From Siphonodentalium dalli (taxonomy: Eukaryota; Mollusca; Scaphopoda; Gadilida; Siphonodentaliidae), in the NCBI GenBank assembly GCA_032622095.1, contig CP136064.1, positions 127,273,605 to 127,337,604 on the forward strand: DNA of 64,000 nucleotides, read 5' to 3'. Below, in pieces: positions 1 through 10,889 of this stretch; the first letter of the stretch is position 1, and each line of letters starts with the position of its first letter. Under the pieces are notes generated by a model. The model made no database searches. It worked only from the letters and a program-made list of their open reading frames with translations, and was not told the DNA's origin. The position numbers and the translations under genes were made by a program.

Positions 1-600
1 CCATTAGCATGTAGATGGGAACGATTCATTTTGGATTTTACTCTTTGTGTGACTACATCCTTGGGCACTGGCTACAAGTCATATCTTTGGTTGGATCATT
101 ATGAAATTTGTCATGGATGTTGACATTGACATGTAGATGGGAACGAGTCATTTGGGTTCATTCGGCAAAAACAAATGGTACCTGCAGCCATCTTGGATTT
201 CAAAATTCAATCCATTAACACGGGCTACAGGTCGTACTATTCGTCTGATCATCATGAAATTTGTCATGGATGCTAACATTGACATGTCGATGGGAACGAG
301 TCCTCTTGGGGTCATTTGGCCATAAAACATGGCCGCTGGCAGCCATCTTGGATTTTACTATTTGCATGACTAAATCTTTTGGCACGGGCTACAGGTCGTA
401 CCTTTTGTTAGATCATCATGAAATTTGTCATGGATGCTAACATTGACATGTAGATGGGAACGAGTCATTTTGGGGTCATTTGGCCATAAAACATTGTCGC
501 TGGCAGCCATCTTGGATTTTACTCTTTGCATGTCTAAATAATCACTCCATTGACTGTAACACATGAAATTATTCCTGTTTCCAAGTTGAGCTACAGTGTC
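1..600. repeat. Degenerate tandem repeat, gccatcttgg family
   Basis: Three to four imperfect copies, about 120-165 bp each, of a unit carrying 'acatgtagatgggaacgag', 'tggggtcatttggcc', 'gccatcttggattttac' and 'catcatgaaatttgtcatgg'. The same family recurs at 4620-4763 plus 6448-6610, 14130-14830, 22900-25500 and 36280-36850. The segment lies in the intron upstream of the first visible D2HGDH exon. No protein is supported; the short open frames here are not conserved between copies. Confidence 0.8.
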
Positions 601-1070
601 ATTGACACTTTCATTAGATCAACTTGACAAAGTCAAGTTTTAGCTATTGCCATAGGATGGTGTCATTGACACTTTCATTTCCAAATTCTGTTAAAAAACA
701 TGGCTGCCGGCGATCTCGGAATGATGTATGTTTTTTGTACCCTAAAAAATAATTTCTGGGCAATATAGAAGTGTGTTGCATCAATTCGTCTAAAAATTTG
801 TTCTCTGGATGATAACTTGAATATTATTTGACAGAATTTTATGAAACTGCTTATGTGTTGTTCGATGTTGGGTCTGGTACAACCATTTCTGATGGAGTTA
901 CATCCCTTTTCGACCTTGAATTTGCTAATTACATTGTTGCCCGGGTGATAACATGACTAGTTTTGACCGAATTTCCTGAAACTTGGTTTGTGGCTTTCGT
1001 ATGAGAAAGTCCCAGTCAAATTCGAAGCTAGTATCTGTCTGACCATTTCTGATGGAGTTATGCATCCCTT
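601..1070. other. Intronic sequence, no recognised gene
   Basis: Starts with 'cttgacaaagtcaagtttta', a motif that also opens the large repeat at 22848, and contains 'gtgtcattgacactttcatt', which is found again near 25510. These look like end pieces of the same interspersed element. Beyond a few copies of 'tgaccatttctgatggagtta' I see nothing else. Confidence 0.5.
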
Positions 1071-1420
1071 TTAGCTCACCTGAGACGAAGTCTCCGGTGG
1101 AGCTATAGTCATCACTCCTCGTCCGTCGTCCGTCAGTCCGTCTGTCCGACGTCCGTCAACAATCATCTTCTTCTCCAGTATCATAAGGCCAAATGAGTTC
1201 ATATTTGGTGTGGATGTTCCCTGCTTGACTCAGACTCAGATTTGTTAAAATAAGGTCACTGAGTCAAATAGTTGCGAAGCTAGGGCCATAACTCTTTCCT
1301 GCCATAGTAATTCTTAAAACAACTTCTTTTCAAGAACCATCAGGCCTATTTAGCTTATATTTGGTATGGAAGGTCAGTGTGTCAAATAGGGGCCGTGTCA
1401 GGAACATAACTTTAAAAAAA
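1071..1420. repeat. GTCCGTC-type interspersed repeat
   Basis: Opens with 'agctcacctgagacgaagtc' followed by a run of gtccgtc/gtccgtctgtcc. It continues with the words 'gagttcatatttggtgtgga', 'gggccataactctttcc' and 'aaccatcaggcctatttagc'. The last two recur at 2495-2570 and 3070-3120, showing that this is a family with internal ~100-bp periodicity. It is a non-coding interspersed repeat in the intron. Confidence 0.7.
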
Positions 1421-1820
1421 ACAAAAAATTTAATTTTTTTTTTAAATATTGTTAAATTTAAATCCTTGCTCAATTCAAAAAACAAATCACAATTCAAAAT
1501 GAACCAATACAAAAATATTTTTTTCATTTTAACCCCTGATTTTTTTTGACACAAAACACCCCATTCCACCCCTTTCCCTCATCACCCCTCTACACCCCTG
1601 TCCCCACTACCACCCCCCCCCCCCCCCCCAATCTGCGCCGCCCTGCACCCACTGCAGTCAAGAAAAAATTAATTAGAAAAACTGACACCTTGTAACATCC
1701 ATAAAGTATGGTATTAGCCCCAGACAGAAAGAGTTAATAACAGTCATCAATTCAGATGTTATCTAGCTGGCTGACAGGTAGGTGTAAACAGTCATGCTAA
1801 CATATCATCAAAACAAAATG

Positions 1821-2225
1821 CTGTATGTCTGACATTTGCAGAATGAGGTCCCCAGAGGGTGAATTTAGTGATGCTACTCTGCACAGTAGGCTAGCATCAC
1901 CAAATACACTCTCCAGGGACCTCATTCTGCTTAGGCCTCATCTTCAGGGAAGTATACAGGTCTTAAATTGACATTTCTACTTACTTTTTCCCTTCTGTTC
2001 AGTTTCTATATTCCCTAATTTGCTGTCAGAAGATAAAATTGATAATTGAAGTGCCCAATGGGTGCACACTTCAATCTGTTCCTATGTCTCCCATGGCAGT
2101 TGAGGCCTAAGCATAATGAGATCCACAGAGGGTGAATTTGGTGATGCTAGCCCACCTTACAGGATTGCAGCACTAAATTCACCCTTTAGTGACCTCATTC
2201 TGCAAAAGTCAGACACTATATTCAG
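1821..2225. mobile_element. Foldback MITE-like element, gaatgaggt family copy 1
   Basis: The outer ends are inverted: the left end reads ctgtatgtctgac...ttgcagaatgaggt, and the right end reads acctcattctgcaaaagtcagac...attcag. Inside, the block 'gagggtgaatttagtgatgc' faces inverted copies such as 'aaattcacccttta', so the arms fold back. Related copies are at 23487-23807, whose ends are clearer, and inside 34500-34740. No convincing target-site duplication can be read at this copy. There is no transposase; it would be a non-autonomous DNA element. Confidence 0.6.
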
Positions 2226-2259
2226 GCTTGGCTGTTCCACTATTATATTCTTAACCACC

Positions 2260-3160
2260 ACCTATCCAGTTGTACTCATTATACCCTGATTTGCAAAGAA
2301 AACTTGGGGGGGGGGTATATTGGATTGAATTTGTCTGTCAGTATGTCCTCCCGTCCATCCCTCTGTTGGGATGTTTCCATCCGTCCATCAATTTTGTTCT
2401 TCTCCACATACATATTAAAGACCGAAATGGTTTATATATTTTGACTCACATTCAGATTTGTTCAAATGAGTTCATCAGGTCATATAGGTGAGAAGCCAGG
2501 GCCATAACTCTTTCCCTCCATAGTAATTCTTCAGAAACCATCAGGCCTATTTAGCTTTTGGTATGGAGGGTCCTTTGGTGAGTGGGGTTCAGATTTGTAC
2601 ACGTGAGGTCATTTTTAGGAAACTTTTGAGGAAAATCAGTTTTCTTCAACTCTTAAAATCTACCGTTTGAAATTTCTAGGTGAATAGATCTCATAGATGG
2701 GGATTCACATTTGTTCAAATAAGGGCAGAGATAAGAGATTTAACTCTCAACCACCCACCCTACCTGTATGAATGCTGTTTGATACTGGTATAATAATATA
2801 TAGATTCCTATTGATTTCTAAGCTGCCTGAGTGGAGGCAATGAGGCTGTAGATTTGATTTTTCAACCAGTAACAGTCCACATTTTCCTACTTCGGGTTAA
2901 ACTGTTCGACCGAAATCGCCACAAATGTTAACAGGTCTATTTTGCTGATATTTAGTATGAAGGGTTCTTTGGTGTCTGGTATTGAAATTTATTCAGATGT
3001 GGTCACCAGGTTAAATAGGGTGGGACCAGGGACATAACTGTATGTCTCTATAGTCATTCTTAAATTGTCTTCTCAAGAGAGGTTGGACTATTTAGCTTAC
3101 ATATAGTATGGATGATCCTTTAGTGACTGATATTCAGATTTGTTAACATCAGGTCAACCT
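2260..3160. repeat. GTCC-type interspersed repeat, degenerate tandem units
   Basis: Starts near a poly-G tract followed by 'gtatattggattgaatttgt' and 'cgtccatccctc'. It then repeats the words 'ggccataactctttccctc', 'ccatcaggcctatttagc' and 'ggtatggagggtcctttggtg' with roughly 100-400 bp spacing. It is the same family as 1071-1420. No coding potential is supported. Confidence 0.65.
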
Positions 3161-4190
3161 GTTAAGAAATGACGGGGGCTATGGGGAGTTAACAATTTTG
3201 TGTTTAAAAAATCATTGAAATACCAAATTCATTAAAACATCTTCCTTGGAACTACCTAACTGATTAATCTGACATACATGTATGGTGTTTTGGGTCCATG
3301 GATAAATGGGCTTCAAACATGTCTACATGGTTTTATAAAAAGGTGCTTGTGAGATTGGAAATTTCCAAAAATTGAGAAAGTTTGAGATGTCGGTTGTGAA
3401 ATTCCAACCCAAGACTTGGGAGTCTGGAGCCCGGTCGGGAGGGGACTTGTTGAGCTGGAGGAGGGGGGTGATCAGTAGTGAACAGTGGGCAATTTCATGG
3501 TGGATATTCACCTTGAAATTACCCACTGTACACTACTGAAGCCTCTCTAGCCACATATCGTGTTTAGATCTACTTTTTTCAAAGTGCTTATGAAAAGTTC
3601 TGACTATTGTGGTCTCCAGAGTCCCAGTCTCATCAGTCTTTGCAGTCTGGTGAGCGACCCCACAGTCTTTGACTGTCTTGTTACTTAGATTTGCTGGTTA
3701 TTTTGATGTCCGGATGATAACATGAATATTATTTTTATGAAAATTGTTTGATGGCCTTCATGTTAGAAAGTCCCAATCAAGTTTGAAATTGGGTCTGGTC
3801 TGACCATTTCTGATGGTGTTAAAAATGTTTAAATTTTTTTAAAGAAACTAACATCATTATAATTTATGGTCTGTAGGAAGGCTCTTGAAAATTGTTTCGT
3901 CTATGAAATGACGTTTATATCAATCTTGTTGTTATATCGTTGAATTATCAGCAGTGCCATGCTTCTTTAAATTTGTTGCTTCCTTTTCATGACTGGAGCT
4001 GTGGTGGTGCGGCATCACATATCCTGTGCTAGTGCATTCTCTTATGCGAGTCTCCCTATTTGACCCATTAATTATAATAATTTGTTTTATTATTTACATT
4101 TGTCTATAATAGTACATAACAGTATTCTCTATAATTCAACAACATAATTCTAAATTAGGATTCTGATCATAGTAATTTACTATCGTCAAG
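3161..4190. other. Intronic sequence, nothing recognised
   Basis: Moderately AT-rich sequence. A local inverted word (ggtggatattcacc) and the fragment 'tgaccatttctgatggtgtt', shared with 885 and 1040, are the only repeats I see. No exon with homology or splice signals is visible. Confidence 0.5.
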
Positions 4191-4191
4191 G

Positions 4192-4228
4192 GATGGGTTA
4201 AACATCTGCCGATCATGATCGGCCTCTC
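4192..4228. repeat. Short dispersed repeat with hairpin, abutting a splice acceptor
   Basis: A segment of about 35 bases including 'gggttaaacatctgccgatc' and the perfect palindrome 'gccgatcatgatcggc' recurs at 29163-29199 with one base changed in the palindrome. Here it ends in 'ggcctctc', which runs directly into the T-rich tract and AG acceptor of the exon at 4243. The repeat edge therefore forms part of the polypyrimidine tract. Confidence 0.75.
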
Positions 4229-4242
4229 TTTCTTTTTTTTAG

Positions 4243-4436
4243 GAATTGTTGTATGCCAGGCAGGATGTATTTTGGCCGATCTCGAGTCATGTGCATCAGA
4301 ACATAACCTGACTATTCCACTGGATCTGGGTGCTAAAGGAAGTTGTCACATTGGTGGAAACATGGCTACAAATGCTGGTGGACTGCGGCTCCTCAGATAT
4401 GGTTCTTTACATGGAAATGTTCTCGGGTTAGAAGTG
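4243..4436 (+). CDS. D2HGDH: D-2-hydroxyglutarate dehydrogenase, first visible exon (gene continues in four more)
   Basis: D2HGDH oxidises D-2-hydroxyglutarate to 2-oxoglutarate in mitochondria, using FAD and passing electrons to ETF. This exon encodes the FAD-binding (PCMH/FAD_binding_4) region: [14 protein letters not shown], then [20 protein letters not shown] and RYGSLHG, all hallmarks of the family. It begins after a T-rich tract and AG at 4241-4242, with a split glycine codon (phase 1). It ends after GLEV at 4436, before donor gtatgg (phase 0). An ATG at 4215 opens the same frame but lies in the intron and is not the start. By comparison with the ~521-residue human enzyme, about 165 N-terminal residues, including the transit peptide, are upstream of the window. 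The five visible exons total 1073 coding bases, or 356 residues plus stop. Identification is from remembered family sequence. Confidence 0.95.
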
Positions 4437-4619
4437 GTATGGATTTTCTTATCTGTCTCTATAATGGGATTAGATTTAACTATATAAAATTCTATGATCT
4501 AATGCCCATTATTCTGTAGGTGTTAAGCAGTAGTCTTAAGTGGTCAATCCTGTCAAAAACAACAAAAGAATGGCACTTAAAGACCAAATTTATGGGTGTC
4601 TGTGGGTCCGTCAACAATA

Positions 4620-4763
4620 TCCTTAGGCTCACCCTACAGGCTGCATCCCTCATCCGATCATCACCAAACTTCAACTAGATGAGATCTATCAAATTTGAAA
4701 AAATTTCGATGAAAAACATGGGGGCCAGTAGCCATCTTGTATTTTACTCTTTGCATGACTAAA
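4620..4763. repeat. gccatcttgg-family repeat, left half (split by insertion)
   Basis: Carries 'catccgatcatcaccaaact', 'gccagtagccatcttg' and 'actctttgcatgac', then breaks at taaa. The continuation ('tcagttagcacacgttacag', 'catcaccaaacttg', 'agccatcttgaattttac') resumes at 6448 after the inserted element. Uninterrupted copies such as the one near 25010 read 'gcatgactaaatcctttggc', which fixes the insertion point. Confidence 0.8.
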
Positions 4764-6447
4764 GGTTAATTCCACATTAAGGTTCCACTCACGTCAATTT
4801 TCAGTTTTTGTGTGGCCATTCTTAAATTGGTGTTAGTTAAATTGTCACATTGTCAGCTTTCTGAGACTGATTTCGATTTTTTTAACACCACTTAGTTTTC
4901 GTTTTATGATTTCTCAAAGTGTTTGAATATTGAATTATGTTTTTGGGGCGTATTGGGTGTAATTTTCTTGTAATATTATTCTGAACATAACTGGTGTAAA
5001 TGATAATGAAAAACACTGTAAGATGCATGTCATATGGTCAATTTGATTAACTCAATCATTTCTATAGGCATTCTCATGCTAATTGATTATTTTTTTAATT
5101 TATATAATAATATTTTTTCGTGTAACCTCTGTCACGAAATTGGTATATATGTTTTTACTTGAAGAGATGTGAAATGTTTTATTGAGACCATGTCATATTT
5201 TTATCTTCTAGTCAGGGGTAGAAACAAGAAGCAAAATATACTTGGTCCTTCCTTACAAAGAAAGTTCAGATAAAGAGACTCAAAATCTGTAACCTCTGTC
5301 ACAAAAATAGTGAAAAATGTCCTGAACCAAAATAAATTTACAATTCAGCAGACTCAATCACAAAAACTTTATAGATGGCCAGATTCGATGTACAAAACAG
5401 TGAAAAGTGCTTGTCATAAAATGGTGGATACTAATACATACATGTACCACCAACTCATCCACCCCCCCCCCCCCCCCCCCCACATTACATTCCAGATATC
5501 ACTCGGCATGGCAAGTGAAATGGATTACACAGCTTATATAGTTAATTAGTAAATATATGACTCAAAGAACATTTGGAATAACAAGCTTCAACATTTGAGA
5601 ATTTCCTGACACTATCAAGCATTAAACAGCAAAGTTGACACCAGACCTCATACCAGCATGATATATCATGTATGAGTTTGATGGAATTCATATATCCAAG
5701 GATGCATGTACATTAAGTTGACATCGGTACGATGCATTCAATCTGAATACTTGGGCTCAATGGGTCGGATTAAGAGATTCCTGAATTTTCACAGATCGAT
5801 ACTTGAGTAAAGACCCCCCTCCCATCATACAGTGACATCCCGCATATCAGTTTGATGGAAAGGACCCTGTCATGATCAACAGTCGAGGGCTGTATACAGG
5901 GTTGAAGTGGAGTAAAAAATTTACATGAACCTACCAAATATGTATTATGTGTTCTTTTTTAATTGAAGTTGAGGAAATTAAATTGATTCTGTTTGTTGAA
6001 AATACCTCTTCCTGTGATTTGTGGGAACGTAACCTCTGTCACGAAATTACATGTGACCTCTGTCACGGAAAGATCACACATTAATTCAATTATGTGGAGT
6101 ACTACATCCTTAAATTCTTACAGGTATACATATCTAACAATATTCTATATCATTTTGCTATTTGAGATTTAGTGAAGGGTCAATGATGAGATAGAATTTA
6201 CAGGCAACATTTAGAGATTTCAAAAAGGTGTCTTTTTTCGTAACCTCTGTCACGGTTTGCTTTCAAGATATAATGCTTGAAAAAATAAAAGTTTTCTTAA
6301 AATTGTATTCTTTTATACAAAAATATAGATATTGTTTTGTTTATAAAAAACAATAAAAACCACTGTCTTATTATTCTATGATGGAAACTTCTTGGTGAAA
6401 GTTGTCAATTCAAATTGTTTGTAACCTCTGTCACGATGGAATTAACC
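4764..6447. mobile_element. 1.68-kb inserted element with GGTTAATTCCA inverted ends and TAAA duplication
   Basis: The left end reads GGTTAATTCCA and the right end TGGAATTAACC, a perfect 11-bp inverted pair. Each is flanked by taaa (4760-4763 and 6448-6451), and removing the element restores the normal gccatcttgg repeat. The interior is AT-rich with no transposase-like frame. It contains a long poly-C tract (5461-5480) and six same-direction copies of the word TAACCTCTGTCACG: 5123, 5290 (last base a), 6030, 6054 (second base g), 6241 and 6422. The last lies next to the right end. A 4-bp duplication fits several DNA-transposon superfamilies and I cannot assign one. It is non-autonomous. Confidence 0.75.
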
Positions 6448-6960
6448 TAAATCAGTTAGCACACGTTACAGACCACATCCCTCGTCCAATCATCACCAAA
6501 CTTGATATGCATCTTCAAGGTGACCTCTAGATGGGAGCCATCGATTTTTTCTGAAATTTGTTAAAAAACATGGCAGCCAGCAGCCATCTTGAATTTTACA
6601 TCATGCGATCTTTACCAAACTTTTTCAGAAATTTTAATACTGTTACTGCGATAACTTGAACATACATTAACCAATTGCATTCATATTTGTTATATGGATC
6701 TTCTACAACAATATGTAGATTGATATAAAAAACCAAGTTTGACCATTTTTTTTATGTGAGTTAATTCTGGCCTTTAGTTTGTCTATTTTTAGAAATTTTA
6801 TGGCCATTAGCATGATAACTTGAACAACCGTCAACTGATTCGAACGAACGTTTTTGCAGATCATTAACCCTTTGAAACCTGACGTTCTGAACATTAAATG
6901 GTTCCAACCCGAGGCGACTGTCATTATATAGTGTTTTTGACGATGTAACTTGTAATTCTC
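6448..6960. repeat. gccatcttgg repeat (right half) followed by gataacttgaac-type repeats
   Basis: 6448-6610 is the second half of the split repeat. From 6650 the words 'gcgataacttgaaca', 'accaattgcattcatatttg' and 'ggatcttctacaacaatatg' appear, then 'gataacttgaacaaccgtca' near 6810. The same vocabulary fills 16860-17420, so these are degenerate copies of that family. Confidence 0.6.
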
Positions 6961-7079
6961 TTACCTGGGATGTCAATGTGCACAACTATACGGCAATCTA
7001 CTATGCTAACTGAACTGGTGCGTGGTGAAATATGTCACAAGGTATTTCAGCGAGACAGTCTATTCCACTTCAATATACA

Positions 7080-7450
7080 TATGTATATTATATTGTGGCT
7101 CTCTAAATTCTTCTCCTTTGCCGGCATTAAAAATCATTTCTCAAAACCACCTCTGTGCATATGCGAAGAAACAACAACCTCCCCCTGTCACCAATTTGGC
7201 TGCTAAAGTCAGAGGGATGAACATGTGAATCATTAGTGCAAAGTAGAAGCATTGTTATAGTTATAATATGTGATTTGATTGCAATATTTCTAAAGAAATT
7301 CTTCTCCTTTGCTGACATAAAAAGCAAACTTTTTCTCAAAAACATACATCTGGGCATGCACAAAGAAACATAACCTCTCTAATCAGTTTGTCTGCAAACG
7401 TTACATGGGTAAACAAACATTTGACTAATGTGTGCAAAGTAGATGTACAT
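7080..7450. repeat. Imperfect tandem duplication, ~190-bp period
   Basis: The words 'ttcttctcctttgc', 'atttctcaaaa(a)cca/cata', 'caaagaaacata/gaagaaacaaca' and 'tgcaaagtagaagc/atg' occur in the same order at 7105-7250 and 7300-7445. The copies are diverged and short frames are not shared, so this is non-coding. Confidence 0.5.
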
Positions 7451-8206
7451 AGTTGATATGTGCATTTACAGTGCTGTATTTCCATGTCAAATATATGATA
7501 TCCGGACCGGTATTCCGGACTCCTGGGTTATAGGAATATAAGGATTGAACCAGTATTCTGATCTCTCGGGTTGAAAGGGTTAAAATAATAAATTGAACAA
7601 ATGTCAATAATTCTTTTCTTTTAGACAAAAAAATCTCTGGGAGTGCATTCTTTGATGTGCAACCCTTAATTGCCTACAAGACTAATATTGTATACTTTGG
7701 AATGTTTTTGAGAAATCACTTATTTTGGCAAATTGCATAGTGTTTTTTTGTTTCCAACATATTATATGTTTATCACATAATTAGCCCCTAAACCCGGCCT
7801 CATATTTTTTAGTAAGACACACACGTGTGTTATCGGCATGCGCAGTGATGTAAGATCTTATCACAATGATGTCGATGTCAATGTGGAACTTTATTATTAT
7901 GTTAATTAGAATATAATTATAATATTTTATTTGTGTTCGGTTATTTGGTGTTGACTGTTTGATAAACATGTGTAATAAGGGTGGTTGAACAATTTTCGGA
8001 ATTTTGTCAACATGAAAAGACTAATTTTTAGATCCTCTATACAGTTTGAGGAAAAAACATTTTCTGAACCCTAAATTCTTAGGTAATGGAGATATTTAAT
8101 ATTAAAGGTCTGTTGGGTGAAGACCCAATACTCATATATATTTTTCTTTGGCCCAGCTTTATCAACTTAAATTATAACATTCGGTTTATATTTATTTAAT
8201 ATGCAG

Positions 8207-8375
8207 GTCTTAGCCAGTGGAGAGATTTTAGATTGTCTCACAACACTCAGAAAAGATAACACTGGATATGATATGAAACAGTTGTTTATAGGTTCAGAGG
8301 GAACTGTTGGAATCATTACGGCTGCATCCATAATATGTCCACAGAAACCTAAAGCTATTAGTGTGGCACTAGTAG
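8207..8375 (+). CDS. D2HGDH: D2HGDH exon (end of FAD-binding domain)
   Basis: Begins after atgcag with [22 protein letters not shown] and continues with [13 protein letters not shown] and CPQKPKA, the conserved C-terminal part of the FAD-binding domain. The IGSEGTxGI motif is diagnostic of the D2HGDH/glycolate oxidase (GlcD-like) family. The exon ends one base into a glycine codon (phase 1) before a consensus gtaag donor at 8376. The upstream ATG at 8201 overlaps the acceptor and is intronic. Confidence 0.95.
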
Positions 8376-9523
8376 GTAAGTTTATGTTTAGAATTTTTCC
8401 ATTTGATTGATTGCCATTTTGAGTGCCATTTTAATCTAAAATATGAATGAACATAGGAAAATTTTCAACTCTTGGCCTCAAAACATATATATGGTAATAA
8501 TTTACACATCAAATTATCAGAACAATTTAACTTATTTCCAAGTCTCCAATTTCCAACTGTTGTTGTTTCAGAACAAATTAAACATTTTGACGAAAGTTGT
8601 TTGAGGTGTGAGACACTCTCCCTACTCCCATTGTCACTACATCACTTGTCACTACACCCCTGACAATGGGTACAATATGTCACACTTAATGTATCAATCC
8701 ACAAATGGATTATCAAAACAATCTTTTCATCACACCTGGTTAATAAAGTGGTACTGCTAATTTGATATGATGTTGGTTGGTAAGCTGAAATGCTGTGATA
8801 AATGGTGTGTGGAAAAATGATGCTGTTATGAAACAGTGCTGGATTTTTTTTCAAAGCTGCAATTTTTCCTTGTGTTTAGCTATAAATTCGACCAAATGTG
8901 AATAAAAGCCAGTGTTTGTATGAACAATTGAGGAGCATAAATGTTGTAAAATATTTTAATAACGGCCAAGCTTTTGCAAAATGATATGATAGCCATCTTG
9001 CAACAACCAACTCAGTCATTATTGAGATATGTTTACAGCATATAAGTTGTGATATTTTATACAGAAAATTGTTTTCCTCGATTCATTCAGATTAGCAAAA
9101 TTAGTAAAATGAAAACTTAAAGATATATTATGGACTTATTTGGGTGCGTGAAAATGATCAGGTAGTACTCAGGCGCCTTGGCAACTGTGGGAATGTAGCA
9201 GTCTACTAAAATCTCAAAGAAATCGACCATACCACTCCATAGAAATCATTGTCTGAACTGCGCTTAATTGTAAATATTTACATCTCGATTCGGGACGCAA
9301 CAATCGGTGATAAACGAACTCAAGTTTGTTCACCATCTAGAGTCATTGCATTTAATTAATATATAAGAATGACAGTGTGTGCTGTAAATTTGGATTAATA
9401 TTCATGAAATAAATAATTTGAGCAACATTATTCTCCATTTCTATTTGAACACCTTACCAGAGTGTTTCACATCACTTCAAAAAAAAAAAAAAAGGTACTT
9501 TTTCTTAACAGTATCATTTTGCC
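8376..9523. other. Intronic sequence, little recognised
   Basis: Includes a small inverted pair (cccattgtcactac ... tgacaatggg, 8628-8669) and a short poly-A run (9480-9494). I see no exon, RNA gene or mobile-element end. Confidence 0.5.
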
Positions 9524-10002
9524 CCACCAGCATCATAGCAATTCAGCATTACCCACCAGCATCATAGCAATTCAGCATGACCCACCAGAATCATATCAAT
9601 TCAGCATGACCCACCAGAATCATAGATATTCAGCATGACCCACCAGAATCACATCAATTCAGCATGACCCACCAAAATCATATCAATTCAGCATGACCCA
9701 TCAGAATCATATCAATTCAGCATGACCCACCAGAATCATATCAATTCAGCATGACCCACCAGAATCATATCAATTCAGCATGACCCACCAGAATCATAGC
9801 AATTCAGCATGACCCACCAGAATCATATCAATTCAGCATGACCCACCAGAATCATATCAATTCAGCATGACCCACCAGAATCATATCAATTCAGCATGAC
9901 CCACCAGAATCATAGCAATTCAGCATGACCCACCAGAATCATATCAATTCAGCATGACCCACCAGAATCATATCAATTCAGCATGACCCACCAGCATCAA
10001 AG
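9524..10002. repeat. 29-bp minisatellite, 16 full copies plus one partial
   Basis: The unit is 29 bp, with halves 'ccaccagaatcatat' and 'caattcagcatgac'. Copies start at 9524 and at every 29th base to 9988 with no insertion or deletion; variation is limited to a few substitutions (atagcaatt versus atatcaatt, agcatca versus agaatca). The final copy decays after 'ccaccagcatcaaa'. The array ends about 50 bases before the D2HGDH acceptor at 10053. There are no spacers, so it is not a CRISPR-like array. Confidence 0.95.
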
Positions 10003-10053
10003 AAAATTATCAGGACCAATTAACCAGTATTCCTGTATTATCTGTTTAACCAG

Positions 10054-10340
10054 GTTGTGAAGACTTTGACAGTATTCTGCAGATTTTCAGAAAAGCAAGA
10101 AGCACGCTTGGAGAAATTCTATCATCATTTGAATTCATGGATGAGGAGTCAATTACTGTTGTGACAGATACACTGAAGTTGCCAAGTCCAATTGGCCCAT
10201 CCCCATTTTATGTGCTCGTGGAGACAGCTGGGTCTAACGGAAGCCACGATGAAGAGAAGCTAAACAGTTTACTCGAGAATTTGTTGGATAATAAGCTCGT
10301 CGTCAATGGTACAGTAACCACCGAACCTTCTAAAGTTAAG
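10054..10340 (+). CDS. D2HGDH: D2HGDH exon (start of FAD-oxidase C-terminal domain)
   Basis: Begins after 'tttaaccag' with the last two bases of the split glycine codon, then CEDFDSILQIFRKARSTLGE and ILSSFEFMDEES. It continues with SPFYVLVETAGSNGSHDEEK and ends in TTEPSKVK before donor gtaacaagg. The FEFMD and SPFYVLxETxGSN motifs match the substrate-binding/cap domain (FAD-oxidase_C) of D2HGDH. The in-frame ATG at 10137 is an internal methionine of FEFMD, not a start. Exon length is 287 bases (2 + 95 codons), ending in phase 0. Confidence 0.95.
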
Positions 10341-10889
10341 GTAACAAGGCTCTTTTGAGTATGCATCAAAATGGGGCATTGCTGAGAAATAAGTCAGTGT
10401 GAAAATTCATGATTCATGGCTCAATATAGCTTTGAACCTGTCAATCGTCATTATGTTATGCTATGCTCACACCAATTTTGCAGTCAATTTCGCTTAATTC
10501 ATAGCGTCCTTACATGGCTATTCTTATACAGTTAACTGAGTATGCATATTCTATATATGTTGTTCTATCACACCATCAATCTATAAATACAAATCTACTT
10601 GTTTGTGGCTGACTCAGTACCGGTACTCTTGTTGGTGCTATTAATCCTTTCATGACCGGGGATAACCATGTTGTTTCTGGGCCAAAATGCCCAAAGTCAG
10701 CTGAAAATAAATGGTTGTTCTGCAAATTGCACCAAGTGAATGTCACCTACTGGTATAACATTTGGAAGACCTAATTTCCGAGTTTGCAACTGCAAAGGTA
10801 TTTGCTTGATCACTGTCTAACTTGATACAGTGACTATTTCCTAACAGACAAACACTTTCTTAATAACTATCCTTGGAACGTCACAGTGC

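Larger units (their letters stand above)
4437..8206 (+). other. D2HGDH: D2HGDH intron (phase 0)
   Basis: Runs from donor gtatgg at 4437 to acceptor atgcag at 8201-8206, 3.77 kb. It contains a gccatcttgg-family repeat split by a 1.68-kb inserted element (4764-6447), degenerate repeats at 6600-6960, and a ~190-bp imperfect duplication at 7080-7450. I see nothing recognisable in 7451-8200. Confidence 0.9.

Noticed and set aside
1612-1630. Poly-C tracts (also 5461, 31311, 32745, 32797, 33962, 35409) as regulatory G-quadruplex sites.
   Set aside because: Most are ends or internal parts of mobile elements or isolated homopolymers. Nothing links them to a promoter.
4215-4487. Treating the ATG at 4215 as the start of a 90-residue protein.
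   Set aside because: The homology starts at the glycine split by the AG acceptor at 4241-4242 and stops at the GT at 4437. The ATG and the tail are intronic.
9524-10002. Regular 29-bp repeats resembling a CRISPR array.
   Set aside because: Units are directly adjacent with no unique spacers, in an animal intron. It is a minisatellite.
10137-10358. ATG at 10137 as a gene start.
   Set aside because: It is the methionine of the conserved FEFMD motif. The coding frame extends upstream to the acceptor at 10053.
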